NCBI RefSeq assembly: GCF_052065835.1
Contig: NZ_JBQHTG010000001.1
Location: forward strand, 558,001 to 622,000
DNA: 64,000 bases
Origin: Laedolimicola sp934402125
GTDB lineage: Bacteria > Bacillota > Clostridia > Lachnospirales > Lachnospiraceae
Direction of reading: 5' to 3'
Positions 26,339 to 35,418 of this stretch are shown here, in pieces. The notes under the pieces are model-generated. The model saw only the letters and a program-made list of their open reading frames with translations, was not told the origin of the DNA and ran no database searches. The position numbers and the translations under genes were made by a program. How positions within the stretch are numbered: position 1 is the stretch's first letter; the number at the start of each line of letters is the position of its first letter.

Positions 26339-26361
26339 GGGATGGCTCCTTATAAACGGAC

Positions 26362-26469
26362 GGGGCTGCTGTAATATACATGGCTTTCAGCTTTCCATAT
26401 CCCATGTCCGCCCGTTTCTCGTTACATCTGGATATAAGAAAGCTGTCTGCCTCATATCACAACAGCCCC
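26362..26469. repeat. Long inverted-repeat element between ftsH and uvrC
   Basis: Outer arms GGGGCTG (26362-26368) and CAGCCCC (26463-26469) extend inward with ATAT/ACA pairings. A nested stem pairs CAGCTTTC.TATATCC with GGATATGGAAAGCTG. There is no T-run for termination. It may be a processed mRNA structure or a small repeated element; a hairpin with the same GGGGCTG ends lies at 40457-40498. Confidence 0.55.
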
Positions 26470-26489
26470 TGTCTTTGAAAGGTGTTACG

Positions 26490-28424
26490 TTATGCTTCTG
26501 GTTCGTCGTTCGGTGTAGAAGTCGGGACACTGGCCTCCTCGCTGCCTGCCGGGGTCGGAAGACCTTTGACCTCCCGGAAGATCTGCATGAATTCTTTACC
26601 TGTGATGGTCTCTTTCTCAATCAGGAAGTCGGCAATTTTATCCATCGCTTCCCGGTTTTCGGAAAGAAGACGCTTTGCCTCCTCGTAGGAGTTCTTCAGA
26701 ATCTTCATAACCTCCGTATCTACCTCGGCCGCTGTGGCGTCGCCGCAGTTCATGACGGTACGGCCGTTCAGGTATTCATTTTCCTGTACCTCCAGTCCCA
26801 TCAGGCCGAATTTCTCGGACATACCATACTGGGTAACCATGGCCCGGGCCAGACGGGTGGCCTTCTCAATATCGTTGGCCGCTCCCGTGGTAACGGTGTC
26901 AAAAACGATTTCCTCTGCAGCCCGGCCTGCCAGAAGTCCTATCAGCATGGCGTCAATTTCTTTCTTCGTATTCAGGTATTTTTCTTCCTCCGGTACCTGC
27001 ATCACATAGCCCAGCGCTCCCATGGTACGGGGTACGATGGTGATTTTCTGAACCGGCTCCGCATCCTTCTGCAGGGCGCTTACCAGGGCGTGTCCTACCT
27101 CGTGATAGGATACGATACGGCGCTCCTCCTTGCTCATGATACGGTCTTTCTTTTCTTTTCCCACCAGAACTACTTCTACTGATTCAAAGAGATCCTTCTG
27201 GGATACGGCCTTGCGTCCGTTCTTGACTGCCAGGATCGCGGCCTCGTTGATCATGTTGGCCAGGTCGGAGCCCACAGCTCCGCTGGTAGCCAGGGCGATG
27301 GCGTCCAGATCCACCGTTTCGTCCATTTTGACATTTTTGGAATGAACCTTCAGGATATCGACACGGCCCTTCAAATCCGGGCGATCTACGATAACCCGGC
27401 GGTCAAACCGGCCGGGACGCAAAAGCGCAGGGTCCAGAACCTCCGGACGGTTGGTCGCTCCCAGCACCAGGCAGGCAGTATGGCTGTCGAAGCCGTCCAT
27501 CTCTGCCAGCAGCTGATTCAGGGTCTGCTCACGCTCGTCGTTGCCTCCCATGCGGGAATCACGGCTTTTTCCGATGGCGTCTATCTCATCGATGAAGATG
27601 ATACAGGGTGAATGCTTTTTGGCTTCCTGGAACAGATCCCGCACACGTGACGCGCCCACGCCTACGAACATTTCCACAAAATCCGATCCGGACAGAGAGA
27701 AAAACGGCACATGCGCCTCTCCTGCCACAGCCTTGGCCAGCAGGGTTTTTCCGGTTCCCGGCGGGCCCACCAGCAGGGCACCCTTTGGCAGCTTTGCTCC
27801 GATCTGGGCGTATTTGCCCGGATTATGAAGAAAATCTACCACTTCCTGAAGCGACTCCTTTGCTTCCTCTTCTCCGGCCACATCCTTAAAGGTGACGCCG
27901 GTGTCCTTTTCAATATAAACCTTGGCCTTGCTCTTGCCCACGTTCATACCCATCATGCCGCCACCGCCGCCCATCCGGCGCATAATCAAGGCAAAAGCTC
28001 CCCACAGCAGCACAATCGGCAGAATAATATTAATCACCGCGGACAGGATTACAGCCTTCATATCCTCAATGGGAGAAGAATATTCCACGCCTGCTTTTTC
28101 CAGACGCTCCTGCAGCTGGTAATCCGGCACAATTCCGGTAGTATAGATCTGTTCCCTACCCAGCGCGTCCTTTTCCTTCGCTGTGATCTTCAGGCTGCTG
28201 GAGGTAATCTCAACCTCCTTTACCTTGCCCTCGTCCAGCATCTGTACAAATTCATTGTAGGTAATGGTATTGCTGGTGCTGCCCATGCTTCCGATATAAT
28301 TCCAGAACAGGATCGCCACCATGGCAATGATCAGAAACATCAGAATGCTCTGACGGTTCTTCGGATTCTTATTGTTATCTCCGCCTCCGGAGGGGCGGTT
28401 GGAATTTTTGTTATGTTCTTCCAT
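26490..28424 (-). CDS. ftsH: ATP-dependent zinc metalloprotease FtsH
   Basis: Membrane-bound AAA+ protease for quality control of membrane and regulatory proteins. The 644 residues have two membrane helices (about 26-45 and 122-148) flanking an extracytoplasmic domain. Walker A is GPPGTGKT (220-227), Walker B FIDEID (near 278-282), and the second region of homology contains GATNRPEVLDPALLRPGRFD. The zinc site is HEVGH (441-445). The N-terminus is Asn/Gly-rich. The ATG at 28424 follows AGGAGAAAT, and a promoter lies about 65 bp upstream. Confidence 0.97.
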   Translation of the reverse strand: MEEHNKNSNRPSGGGDNNKNPKNRQSILMFLIIAMVAILFWNYIGSMGSTSNTITYNEFVQMLDEGKVKEVEITSSSLKITAKEKDALGREQIYTTGIVPDYQLQERLEKAGVEYSSPIEDMKAVILSAVINIILPIVLLWGAFALIMRRMGGGGGMMGMNVGKSKAKVYIEKDTGVTFKDVAGEEEAKESLQEVVDFLHNPGKYAQIGAKLPKGALLVGPPGTGKTLLAKAVAGEAHVPFFSLSGSDFVEMFVGVGASRVRDLFQEAKKHSPCIIFIDEIDAIGKSRDSRMGGNDEREQTLNQLLAEMDGFDSHTACLVLGATNRPEVLDPALLRPGRFDRRVIVDRPDLKGRVDILKVHSKNVKMDETVDLDAIALATSGAVGSDLANMINEAAILAVKNGRKAVSQKDLFESVEVVLVGKEKKDRIMSKEERRIVSYHEVGHALVSALQKDAEPVQKITIVPRTMGALGYVMQVPEEEKYLNTKKEIDAMLIGLLAGRAAEEIVFDTVTTGAANDIEKATRLARAMVTQYGMSEKFGLMGLEVQENEYLNGRTVMNCGDATAAEVDTEVMKILKNSYEEAKRLLSENREAMDKIADFLIEKETITGKEFMQIFREVKGLPTPAGSEEASVPTSTPNDEPEA

Positions 28425-28487
28425 ATTTCTCCTCCTTGTATGCTATAGCATGGAAATTACAGAAAATCCTCCAACCATAACACTTCT

Positions 28488-28516
28488 ATTATAATGTCCG
28501 GAAAAGGATAAAGCAA
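28488..28516 (-). promoter_or_regulatory. ftsH promoter
   Basis: Minus-strand TTGCTT (28511-28516), 17 bp, TATAAT (28488-28493). Confidence 0.6.
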
Positions 28517-28553
28517 TATGGAAAAATCTGAAATTTCCCTAAACAAGTTCAGC

Positions 28554-28725
28554 CCAAGGTTCCATATATGCGGATTTCATGCTTGCATGAAAATCCGTAT
28601 GTATGAAATCTTGGAGGGAGCGCCATGGTATGAGCAAAATGAGCTGCGACAGCAGCGGAGAGCTCCAAAGGAGCAGTTTTGCGAATGGCGCGGCTGAACG
28701 CAGTCAGCCATGATTTTTCTCTTTT
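28554..28725 (+). other. Structured intergenic element between ftsH and pyrG
   Basis: Three consecutive hairpins: a 61-bp near-perfect palindrome (28554-28614, CCAAG..CTTGG ends and CATGC-TT-GCATG tip), a longer stem closed by GCGCCAT/ATGGCGC (28620-28691), and GGCTGA/TCAGCC (28692-28709). The last is followed on the plus strand by ATGATTTTTCTCTTTTTT. It looks like a small RNA with a terminator or a repeated palindromic unit. No convincing plus-strand promoter is seen. The gap 28425-28845 contains no protein gene. Confidence 0.5.
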
Positions 28726-28763
28726 TTCCTGCGTATTTCCATAATTTTTTTAGTGTGTTTTTC

Positions 28764-28792
28764 TGGATTTTCCTGTTTCACAGTAGTATAAT
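28764..28792 (+). promoter_or_regulatory. pyrG promoter
   Basis: TGGATT, 17 bp, TATAAT (28787-28792), giving a leader of about 45 nt before the ATG at 28846. Confidence 0.55.
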
Positions 28793-28845
28793 AATTCAGT
28801 TATTTTTTACCTATTATCCCACTATCAAATAAGGAGGAAACGTAC

Positions 28846-30462
28846 ATGCCTGTTAAATATGTCTTTGTCACCGGCGGAGTGGTCTCCGGTCTTGGAAAAG
28901 GTATCACAGCGGCTTCTCTGGGCCGTCTTCTGAAGGCCAGAGGATACAAGGTGACTATGCAGAAGTTTGACCCCTACATCAATATCGACCCGGGCACCAT
29001 GAATCCCGTACAGCACGGCGAGGTCTTCGTCACCGACGACGGCGCGGAGACGGACCTGGATCTGGGTCACTACGAACGCTTTATCGACGAATCTCTGACA
29101 AAAAATTCCAATGTTACCACAGGAAAAATCTACTGGTCTGTTCTGCATAAGGAACGCCGGGGCGATTACGGCGGCGGTACGGTCCAGGTTATCCCCCATA
29201 TTACCAATGAAATCAAGAGCCGTTTTTACCGCAATTTTAATGAGGAAGAGACTCATATTGCCATCATCGAGGTGGGCGGTACCGTCGGCGACATCGAAAG
29301 CCAGCCTTTCCTGGAGGCCATCCGTCAGTTCCAGCATGATGTGGGACATGAAAATGCCATTCTGATCCACGTTACCCTGATTCCCTATATCAAGGCCTCC
29401 GGCGAGCTGAAAACCAAACCGACCCAGGCCTCCGTGAAGGATCTGCAGGGTATGGGGATCTGGCCGGATATTATCGTCTGCCGGAGCGAGCATCCGCTGG
29501 ACAACCATCTGAAGGACAAAATTGCCCTGTTCTGTAATGTGCCCAGCTCCCATGTGCTTCAGAACCTGGATGTGGAGTATCTCTACGAGGCCCCGCTGGC
29601 CATGGAAAAGGAGCAGCTGGCCCAGGTGGCCTGCGAATGTCTGCACCTGCCCTGTCCCGAACCGGATCTCAGCGACTGGACTGCCATGGTAGACGCTCTC
29701 CGTCATCCCACCTCCAAGGTCCGCATTGCCATCGTTGGAAAATATATCCAGCTGCATGACGCTTACATCAGTGTGGTGGAGGCCCTGAAGCACGGCGGTA
29801 TCGCCAGCCACTCTGTGGTAGATCTGAAATGGGTGGATTCCGAGCTGGTCAACGACGCCAATGCGGCGGAGTATCTGTCCGATGTGGACGGTATTCTGGT
29901 GCCGGGCGGCTTCGGCGATCGCGGTATCGAGGGTAAGATCAGCGCCATCCGCTATGCCCGTGAAAATAATATTCCTTTCCTGGGGCTGTGCCTGGGTATG
30001 CAGATGGCCATTGTGGAGTTTGCCCGCCATGTGATCGGCTACGATGACGCCCACAGTGTGGAACTGGATCCCAATACCACACATCCAATGATTCATCTGA
30101 TGCCGGATCAGGATGGAATCGAGGATATCGGCGGTACCCTGCGGCTTGGTTCTTATCCGTGTATTCTGGATAAGGATACAAAGGCTTACGAGCTGTACGG
30201 CGAGGAGACCATTCATGAGCGTCATCGCCATCGGTATGAGGTCAACAATGATTACCGTGAGGTGCTGCGTCAGTCTGGGATGACGCTTTCCGGTATTTCG
30301 CCGGATGGAAGGATTGTGGAAATGATCGAGCTGAAAGATCACCCGTTCTTCCTGGCGACGCAGGCCCATCCGGAATTGAAATCCAGGCCGAACCGGCCCC
30401 ATCCGTTGTTCCGGGGCTTTGTGGCAGCGGCGCTGGAATACCGGAATGAACATCAGAACTAA
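28846..30462 (+). CDS. pyrG: CTP synthase
   Basis: Makes CTP from UTP, ATP and glutamine. The 538 residues match the family. An N-terminal synthetase domain begins MPVKYVFVTGGVVSGLGKGI with the P-loop-like GGVVSGLGKG. A C-terminal class I glutamine amidotransferase has PGGFGDRG, the nucleophile elbow GLCLGMQ, and the catalytic His-Glu in QAHPELKSRP. The start follows AAGGAGGAAACGTAC. It is monocistronic with a strong terminator. Confidence 0.98.
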   Translation: MPVKYVFVTGGVVSGLGKGITAASLGRLLKARGYKVTMQKFDPYINIDPGTMNPVQHGEVFVTDDGAETDLDLGHYERFIDESLTKNSNVTTGKIYWSVLHKERRGDYGGGTVQVIPHITNEIKSRFYRNFNEEETHIAIIEVGGTVGDIESQPFLEAIRQFQHDVGHENAILIHVTLIPYIKASGELKTKPTQASVKDLQGMGIWPDIIVCRSEHPLDNHLKDKIALFCNVPSSHVLQNLDVEYLYEAPLAMEKEQLAQVACECLHLPCPEPDLSDWTAMVDALRHPTSKVRIAIVGKYIQLHDAYISVVEALKHGGIASHSVVDLKWVDSELVNDANAAEYLSDVDGILVPGGFGDRGIEGKISAIRYARENNIPFLGLCLGMQMAIVEFARHVIGYDDAHSVELDPNTTHPMIHLMPDQDGIEDIGGTLRLGSYPCILDKDTKAYELYGEETIHERHRHRYEVNNDYREVLRQSGMTLSGISPDGRIVEMIELKDHPFFLATQAHPELKSRPNRPHPLFRGFVAAALEYRNEHQN

Positions 30463-30490
30463 GCTTTCTACTTTCTATAAACGCAAACCA

Positions 30491-30526
30491 AAAACCGGGA
30501 CTGTCTCAGCGGACAGTCCCGGTTTT
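30491..30526. terminator. Bidirectional intrinsic terminator
   Basis: A 15-bp perfect stem (AAAACCGGGACTGTC and its complement) with T-runs on both strands, between convergent pyrG and the DUF1846 gene. Confidence 0.92.
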
Positions 30527-30553
30527 CCATTCTTCTACGTTCTTTCTCTGTAT

Positions 30554-32008
30554 CTATTTTGCCTCAGAGGTCAGCATAATTCCCAGTTTCTGGAAAGTCT
30601 TTTCATCTGCCGCATTCAGCATCCGGGAGGTATGCACCTGGCTGCCCCGGAGATTCGGAAGCTGGCGGAGAGCCAGATCTGCCAGCGGGTTGCTCTCTGT
30701 GCTGGAGGACAGGGCAATCAGAACCTCTTCCATGTGAAGACGCGGATTGCGGCTGCCCAGATACTCTACCTTCAGCTTCTGGATCGGCTTAATGACATTG
30801 GGAGTAATCAGAAGTACCTCCTCGTCAATGCCTGCCAGATGCTTCAACGCCTTAATAAGCAGGGCGGAGCAGGCTCCCATCAGATCGCTGGTCTTGCCTG
30901 TAATCAGGGTGCCGTCCGGCAGCTCGATGGCTGCGGCTGTGTGTCCGGTCTCCTCGGCGCGGGCCAGGGCTGCCGGTACGACCTTTCGATCTTTGACCGT
31001 CACGCCTGCATTATTCATCAGAAGCTCGATTTTGTAAGCCTCTTCCTCTTTGGATCTGCCCCGGGCGATATTGACCAGTGTCTGATAGTAGCGGCGGATA
31101 ATCTCCTGTCCGGACGCCTCCCGGCAGGCCTCGTCGTCTATGATACAGTTGCCGGCCATATTGACGCCCATATCTGTGGGGGACTTGTAGGGGCATTCCC
31201 CGTAAATCTCCATAAACATGGCGCGCAGCACCGGGAAGATCTCCACGTCCCGGTTATAATTTACCGTAGTTTTTCCATACGCCTCCAGATGATAGGGGTC
31301 AATCATATTGACGTCGTTCAGATCCGCGGTAGCCGCCTCGTAAGCCAGATTTACTGGATGGCCGAGGGGCAGATTCCAGATGGGGAAGGTCTCATACTTG
31401 GCATAGCCTGCGCGGACGCCGCGCTTATGCTCATGATAGAGCTGGGACAGACAGGTAGCCATCTTTCCGCTTCCCGGCCCCGGCGCAGTGACAACCACCA
31501 GCGGCTTGGTGGTCTCGATATATTCGTTGTGGCCGTAGCCCTCGTCGCTTACGATAAAAGGAATATTGTTCGGATATCCCGGAATCAGGTAATGGCGGTA
31601 TACCTTTATGCCCATTTTCTCCAGACGGCTCTGGAACATCTGCGCGCTGTACTGGCCTGCAAAATGGGTAATGCAGACGCTGCCCACATAGAGGTTCTTA
31701 GACTCAAAGATAGCCTTCAGGCGGAGCAGATCGGAATCGTAGGTGATTCCCAGATCGCCGCGCACCTTATTTTTTTCGATATCCTCCGCGCTGATTACGA
31801 TGACGATCTCTACCTGATCGGCCAGCTGCATCAGCATCCGCAGCTTGCTGTCCGGCTCAAAACCCGGCAGAACGCGGGACGCGTGATAATCGTCGTAGAG
31901 CTTTCCACCGAATTCCAGATACAGCTTATTGTCAAACTGGGCGATACGCTCCCGAATATGCTCCGACTGCATAGCCAGATATTTGTCATTGTCAAATCCT
32001 TTTCTCAT
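30554..32008 (-). CDS. DUF1846 (UPF0371) family protein
   Basis: A 484-residue cytosolic protein matching DUF1846 in length and composition, starting MRKGFDNDKYLAMQSEHIRE. It contains a nucleotide-binding-like loop in APGPGSGKMATCLSQ. The conserved blocks YHASRVLPGFEPDSK and KTTVNYNRDVEIFP are also present. The biochemical function of the family is not established. It lies 123 bp downstream of galE with a terminator in between, so it is probably transcribed separately. The ATG follows AGGGGAGAAAAC. Confidence 0.88.
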   Translation of the reverse strand: MRKGFDNDKYLAMQSEHIRERIAQFDNKLYLEFGGKLYDDYHASRVLPGFEPDSKLRMLMQLADQVEIVIVISAEDIEKNKVRGDLGITYDSDLLRLKAIFESKNLYVGSVCITHFAGQYSAQMFQSRLEKMGIKVYRHYLIPGYPNNIPFIVSDEGYGHNEYIETTKPLVVVTAPGPGSGKMATCLSQLYHEHKRGVRAGYAKYETFPIWNLPLGHPVNLAYEAATADLNDVNMIDPYHLEAYGKTTVNYNRDVEIFPVLRAMFMEIYGECPYKSPTDMGVNMAGNCIIDDEACREASGQEIIRRYYQTLVNIARGRSKEEEAYKIELLMNNAGVTVKDRKVVPAALARAEETGHTAAAIELPDGTLITGKTSDLMGACSALLIKALKHLAGIDEEVLLITPNVIKPIQKLKVEYLGSRNPRLHMEEVLIALSSSTESNPLADLALRQLPNLRGSQVHTSRMLNAADEKTFQKLGIMLTSEAK

Positions 32009-32063
32009 GTTTTCTCCCCTGTAATTAATTTTTCATACGTTATAAAAATAGTTTCTATTCCAC

Positions 32064-32103
32064 AAAAAGGGGATACTGCCGCTCTGATTCGCAGCAGTAT
32101 CCC
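32064..32103 (-). terminator. Terminator of galE
   Basis: GGGATACTGC pairs with GCAGTATCCC (32070-32103), followed on the minus strand by CTTTTTG. Confidence 0.8.
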
Positions 32104-32131
32104 GAAACAGTTCTATATTCCAACTCTTATC

Positions 32132-33151
32132 TTAGTCTGCATAACCGTTCGGGTTCATGGTCTGCCATCTCCAGGAATCCTCACACATTTCCTCAATGCC
32201 ATACTCCGCTACCCAGCCCAGCTCCTTCTTTGCCTTGGTGGGATCTGCGTAACAGGTGGCAATATCGCCTGCACGGCGCGGTTTGATCTCATAGGGAATC
32301 TTTTTACCGCAAGCCTTCTCAAAGGCATGAACCACATCCAGAACACTGTAGCCCTTTCCGGTACCCAGATTGTAAATCAGTACGCCGGGATCGGTCTTCT
32401 CTACCTTTTTAATCGCTGCCACATGTCCCTTTGCCAGATCTACCACGTGAATGTAATCACGCACGCCGGTTCCGTCGTGGGTATCGTAGTCATTTCCGAA
32501 GACGCCCAGGCATTTCAGCTTGCCGATGGCTACCTGCGCCACATAGGGAACCAGGTTGTTCGGAATGCCCTTCGGATCTTCACCGATAAGGCCGCTCTTG
32601 TGGGCGCCGATGGGATTGAAGTAACGAAGCAGTACCACTCTCCACTCCGGATCGGATACAAAGATATCAGTCAGCACCTGCTCCAGCATGCCCTTGGTCT
32701 GTCCATAGGGATTGGTAATCTTACCCTTGGGGCATTCCTCGGTAATCGGGATAAATGCCGGATCACCGTATACGGTAGCTGAGGAGCTGAACACAATATT
32801 CTTTACATTGTGCTTTCTCATCACGTCACAGAGAATCAGAGTTCCGGTAATATTATTATAGTAATACTCGATGGGCTTGCGTACCGACTCGCCCACGGCC
32901 TTGTAGCCTGCAAAATGAATAACGGATTCAACCTGCTCCTTATCAAAGATGGCATTCAGGGCGTCACGATCCAGAATATCCGCCTCATAGAACGTAACCT
33001 TCTTTCCTGTAATCTGCTCCACGCGTTCCAGCGCTTTTTCACTTGCATTATACAGATTATCTACAACTACTACCTCATAGCCTGCATTCAATAACTCTAC
33101 ACAGGTGTGGCTTCCGATAAAGCCTGCACCGCCTGTTACCAAAATTGACAT
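32132..33151 (-). CDS. galE: UDP-glucose 4-epimerase
   Basis: Interconverts UDP-glucose and UDP-galactose with tightly bound NAD+. The 339 residues begin MSILVTGGAGFIGSHTCVEL with the Rossmann GGAGFIG. The catalytic Ser/Thr region is FSSSATVYG and the YxxxK motif is YGQTK. I use ATG 33151; a TTG one codon upstream is possible, but the AGGAGGACAGTTTG spacing suits the ATG. No other Leloir gene is adjacent, so the role may be supply of UDP-Gal for surface sugars as well as galactose use. Confidence 0.96.
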   Translation of the reverse strand: MSILVTGGAGFIGSHTCVELLNAGYEVVVVDNLYNASEKALERVEQITGKKVTFYEADILDRDALNAIFDKEQVESVIHFAGYKAVGESVRKPIEYYYNNITGTLILCDVMRKHNVKNIVFSSSATVYGDPAFIPITEECPKGKITNPYGQTKGMLEQVLTDIFVSDPEWRVVLLRYFNPIGAHKSGLIGEDPKGIPNNLVPYVAQVAIGKLKCLGVFGNDYDTHDGTGVRDYIHVVDLAKGHVAAIKKVEKTDPGVLIYNLGTGKGYSVLDVVHAFEKACGKKIPYEIKPRRAGDIATCYADPTKAKKELGWVAEYGIEEMCEDSWRWQTMNPNGYAD

Positions 33152-33214
33152 CAAACTGTCCTCCTGTTTTCAAAGGTTAGCCTTTGCTAACATTTGTTTC
33201 ACTACTACTGCTAA

Positions 33215-33243
33215 ATCATAACACGGTTTCGTAGGTGGTGCAA
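33215..33243 (-). promoter_or_regulatory. galE promoter
   Basis: Minus-strand TTGCAC, 17 bp, TATGAT; a small GTTAGC/GCTAAC hairpin (about 33177-33192) lies in the leader. Confidence 0.65.
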
Positions 33244-33297
33244 GTGCCATTTCCTCCAAAATAAAGTTTGATTTTTTCTTAATTTTCCCCGAATCTC

Positions 33298-33326
33298 TTG
33301 TTCCTTCCACTCTTTCCCCGTATAAT
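33298..33326 (+). promoter_or_regulatory. ktrB-ktrA promoter
   Basis: TTGTTC, 17 bp, TATAAT. The start point near 33333 leaves a leader of only about 27 nt, too short for a c-di-AMP riboswitch. Confidence 0.65.
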
Positions 33327-33359
33327 AGAGACATGTCGTTAAAAACCAAGGGAGATCCT

Positions 33360-34664
33360 ATGAAACATATTTTACGCTTTATTAAAATCCAGCCGCCCGC
33401 AAGACTGATTGCCGCGGGCTTTTTCCTGGTTATCCTAACCGGTGCCTGTTTCCTCATGCTGCCGGTATCCTTGCGCCCCGGCGTCCATACCAGCTTTCTG
33501 GACGCGCTTTTTACCGCCACCAGCGCCACCTGTGTCACAGGCCTGGTGACCGTAGACCCCGGCGACACCTATACGGTCTTCGGCCGGGTGATTCTGGCGC
33601 TGCTTATCCAGACCGGCGGTCTGGGCTTCACCTCCATGGGCGCAGGCCTTATGCTGGCTACCAAACGGCGGGTGGGATTTAAGAGCCGGCTTCTTTTAAA
33701 GGAAGCCCTCAATGTGGACAACTTCAGGGGCATCGTCCGGCTGTTAAAGGCTATCTTGCTTACCACCTTAATTTTCGAAACAGTGGGCGCTCTTCTGAGC
33801 TTTCCGGTCTTTGTCCGGGACTATCCGCCTCTGGAGGCTGTGGGAATCAGTATCTTTCATTCCATTTCCTCCTTTAATAACGCCGGCTTCGACATTCTGG
33901 GCGGTGGCCAGAGTCTCATTCCTTACCAGAACGATATCCTGCTGAACCTGGTTACCGGCGGCCTGATTATCTTCGGCGGCCTGGGCTTCCTGGTGATCCT
34001 GGACGTCCTGAGAAACCGCTCCTTCCGGAAGCTGACCCTCCACTCTAAGGTGGTTATAAGCACCACCCTGACGCTTCTGATTGCGGGTACCCTGATCTTT
34101 CGTTTTACGGAGCATATGCCCTGGATTGGCGCGTTTTTCAACAGCGTCACCCCCCGGACTGCCGGCTTTGCCACTTACCCTATAAATGAGTTTTCCCATG
34201 CAGGACTCTTTGTGATGATTCTGCTGATGTTTATCGGCGCGTCCCCCGGCTCCACCGGAGGCGGTATCAAGACCAGCACCTTCTTTATCCTGATGCAGAC
34301 CATGCGGAGTGCCCTGAATAAGCGACACATGGGAGCCTTTCACAGGAGCATTTCCCCGGAAAATACCTCCCGGGCCTTTCTGATTACCCAGCTGTCCCTC
34401 AGTGTCGTTCTCATCGGAACCTTTCTGCTCTGTCTCCTGGAGCCTTCCTTTGAAATGAGGCAGCTGCTTTTTGAGGTTGTCTCTGCCTTCGGCACCGCAG
34501 GACTGTCCACGGGAATCACGGCGGATCTGCATGCAGCCAGCAAGCTGCTCCTGATTTTCCTGATGTTTATCGGAAGACTGGGTGCATTTACGATTATCAC
34601 CATGTGGATTGAACGGCCGGAGCAGAATGCCCGGTACACGGAAGAATCCATCACCATCGGTTAA
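33360..34664 (+). CDS. ktrB: KtrB/TrkH-type potassium channel subunit
   Basis: Ion-conducting subunit of a Ktr K+ uptake system. The 434 residues contain four pore loops as in the family: TSATCVTGLVTVD, SSFNNAGFDI, TPRTAGFAT and FGTAGLSTGIT. The intramembrane gating-loop Gly-rich element SPGSTGGGIKT precedes the fourth. I start at ATG 33360 (MKHILRFIK) because GGGAG lies 5 bases upstream and the in-frame ATG at 33333 coincides with the predicted transcription start. ktrA follows 63 bp downstream. Confidence 0.93.
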   Translation: MKHILRFIKIQPPARLIAAGFFLVILTGACFLMLPVSLRPGVHTSFLDALFTATSATCVTGLVTVDPGDTYTVFGRVILALLIQTGGLGFTSMGAGLMLATKRRVGFKSRLLLKEALNVDNFRGIVRLLKAILLTTLIFETVGALLSFPVFVRDYPPLEAVGISIFHSISSFNNAGFDILGGGQSLIPYQNDILLNLVTGGLIIFGGLGFLVILDVLRNRSFRKLTLHSKVVISTTLTLLIAGTLIFRFTEHMPWIGAFFNSVTPRTAGFATYPINEFSHAGLFVMILLMFIGASPGSTGGGIKTSTFFILMQTMRSALNKRHMGAFHRSISPENTSRAFLITQLSLSVVLIGTFLLCLLEPSFEMRQLLFEVVSAFGTAGLSTGITADLHAASKLLLIFLMFIGRLGAFTIITMWIERPEQNARYTEESITIG

Positions 34665-34727
34665 CATAACATGTTTTTGTCAGGCTCTTTTGCCTGCTAT
34701 CATTACAGAAATGAGGAAGCGAAAAAG

Positions 34728-35393
34728 ATGAAGAAAAATGCAAATTCTACCTTTGGAATCGTCGGCCTGGGCCGTTTTGGAACTGCTCTTGCCATCACTC
34801 TGGCGGAGGCCGGAAAAGAGGTCATTGTCGTCGATCAAAATGAAGAAAAGGTCAAGGCTATGCGGCAGTATACCGAATACGCCTTTGTCTGTGACAACCT
34901 CTCCAAGGCTACCCTGTCAGAGGTGGGAATCCAAAACTGCGATACTGTCATCGTCTGCATCGGCAGCCGTATCGATACCAGTATTCTGACCACCCTGAAC
35001 GTGGTTTCCCTGGGCGTGCCCCACGTGATTTCCAAGGCCACCAGTCAGGATCAGGGCGCTGTTCTGGAGAAAATCGGCGCGGAGGTGGTCTATCCGGAGC
35101 GGGATATGGCCATCCGTCTGGGCAAGAAGCTCCTGTCCGGAAACTTCCTGGATTTCATTTTCCTGGACAATGATATCGAGATCCAACAGGTACCGGTCAG
35201 CGGCTTTATCGAAGGAAAAACCATTCAGGAAATCAATATCCGTAAAAAATACGGCCTGAATATCATTGCCATTGAGCACGATCAGAATACCATCATCGAG
35301 CTCTCCCCCGACTATAAGTTGCAATCGGAGGATATCATCGTCGTCATCGGAAAAGTTCAAAATATCCGGAAGCTGGAAAGGGATTTGGCGTAA
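34728..35393 (+). CDS. ktrA: KtrA-type RCK regulatory subunit of potassium uptake
   Basis: Cytosolic ring subunit that gates KtrB. The 221 residues have an RCK_N Rossmann domain beginning NSTFGIVGLGRFGTALA (GxGxxG) with the adenosine-binding acid in VVDQNEEK. An RCK_C domain (about 135-221) follows; in other Firmicutes this domain binds c-di-AMP, and cdaA lies in the same window. The start at 34728 (MKKNANSTFG) has AGGAAG upstream. The last codons form part of a hairpin that serves as the end of the transcript. Confidence 0.93.
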   Translation: MKKNANSTFGIVGLGRFGTALAITLAEAGKEVIVVDQNEEKVKAMRQYTEYAFVCDNLSKATLSEVGIQNCDTVIVCIGSRIDTSILTTLNVVSLGVPHVISKATSQDQGAVLEKIGAEVVYPERDMAIRLGKKLLSGNFLDFIFLDNDIEIQQVPVSGFIEGKTIQEINIRKKYGLNIIAIEHDQNTIIELSPDYKLQSEDIIVVIGKVQNIRKLERDLA

Positions 35394-35410
35394 CTGCCAA
35401 ATCCCTTTCC
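35375..35410. terminator. Hairpin spanning the ktrA stop codon
   Basis: A 15-bp stem (GGAAAGGGATTTGGC and its complement) with the TAA stop in its loop. The T-runs are poor, so it is a weak terminator or a 3'-end stabiliser between convergent genes. Confidence 0.6.
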
Positions 35411-35418
35411 GGTTTCCG

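Noticed and set aside
28825..30453. A 542-codon minus-strand frame.
   Set aside because: Complete antisense of pyrG, whose family match and ribosome site are unambiguous.
30419..32782. A 787-codon plus-strand frame.
   Set aside because: It runs from the end of pyrG through the terminator, the DUF1846 gene and part of galE in antisense; the product has no domain.
33327..33359. c-di-AMP (ydaO-type) riboswitch before ktrB.
   Set aside because: The promoter leaves only about 27 nt of leader, far too short.
33170..33568. A 132-codon minus-strand frame upstream of galE.
   Set aside because: It covers the galE promoter and leader and is antisense to the start of ktrB.
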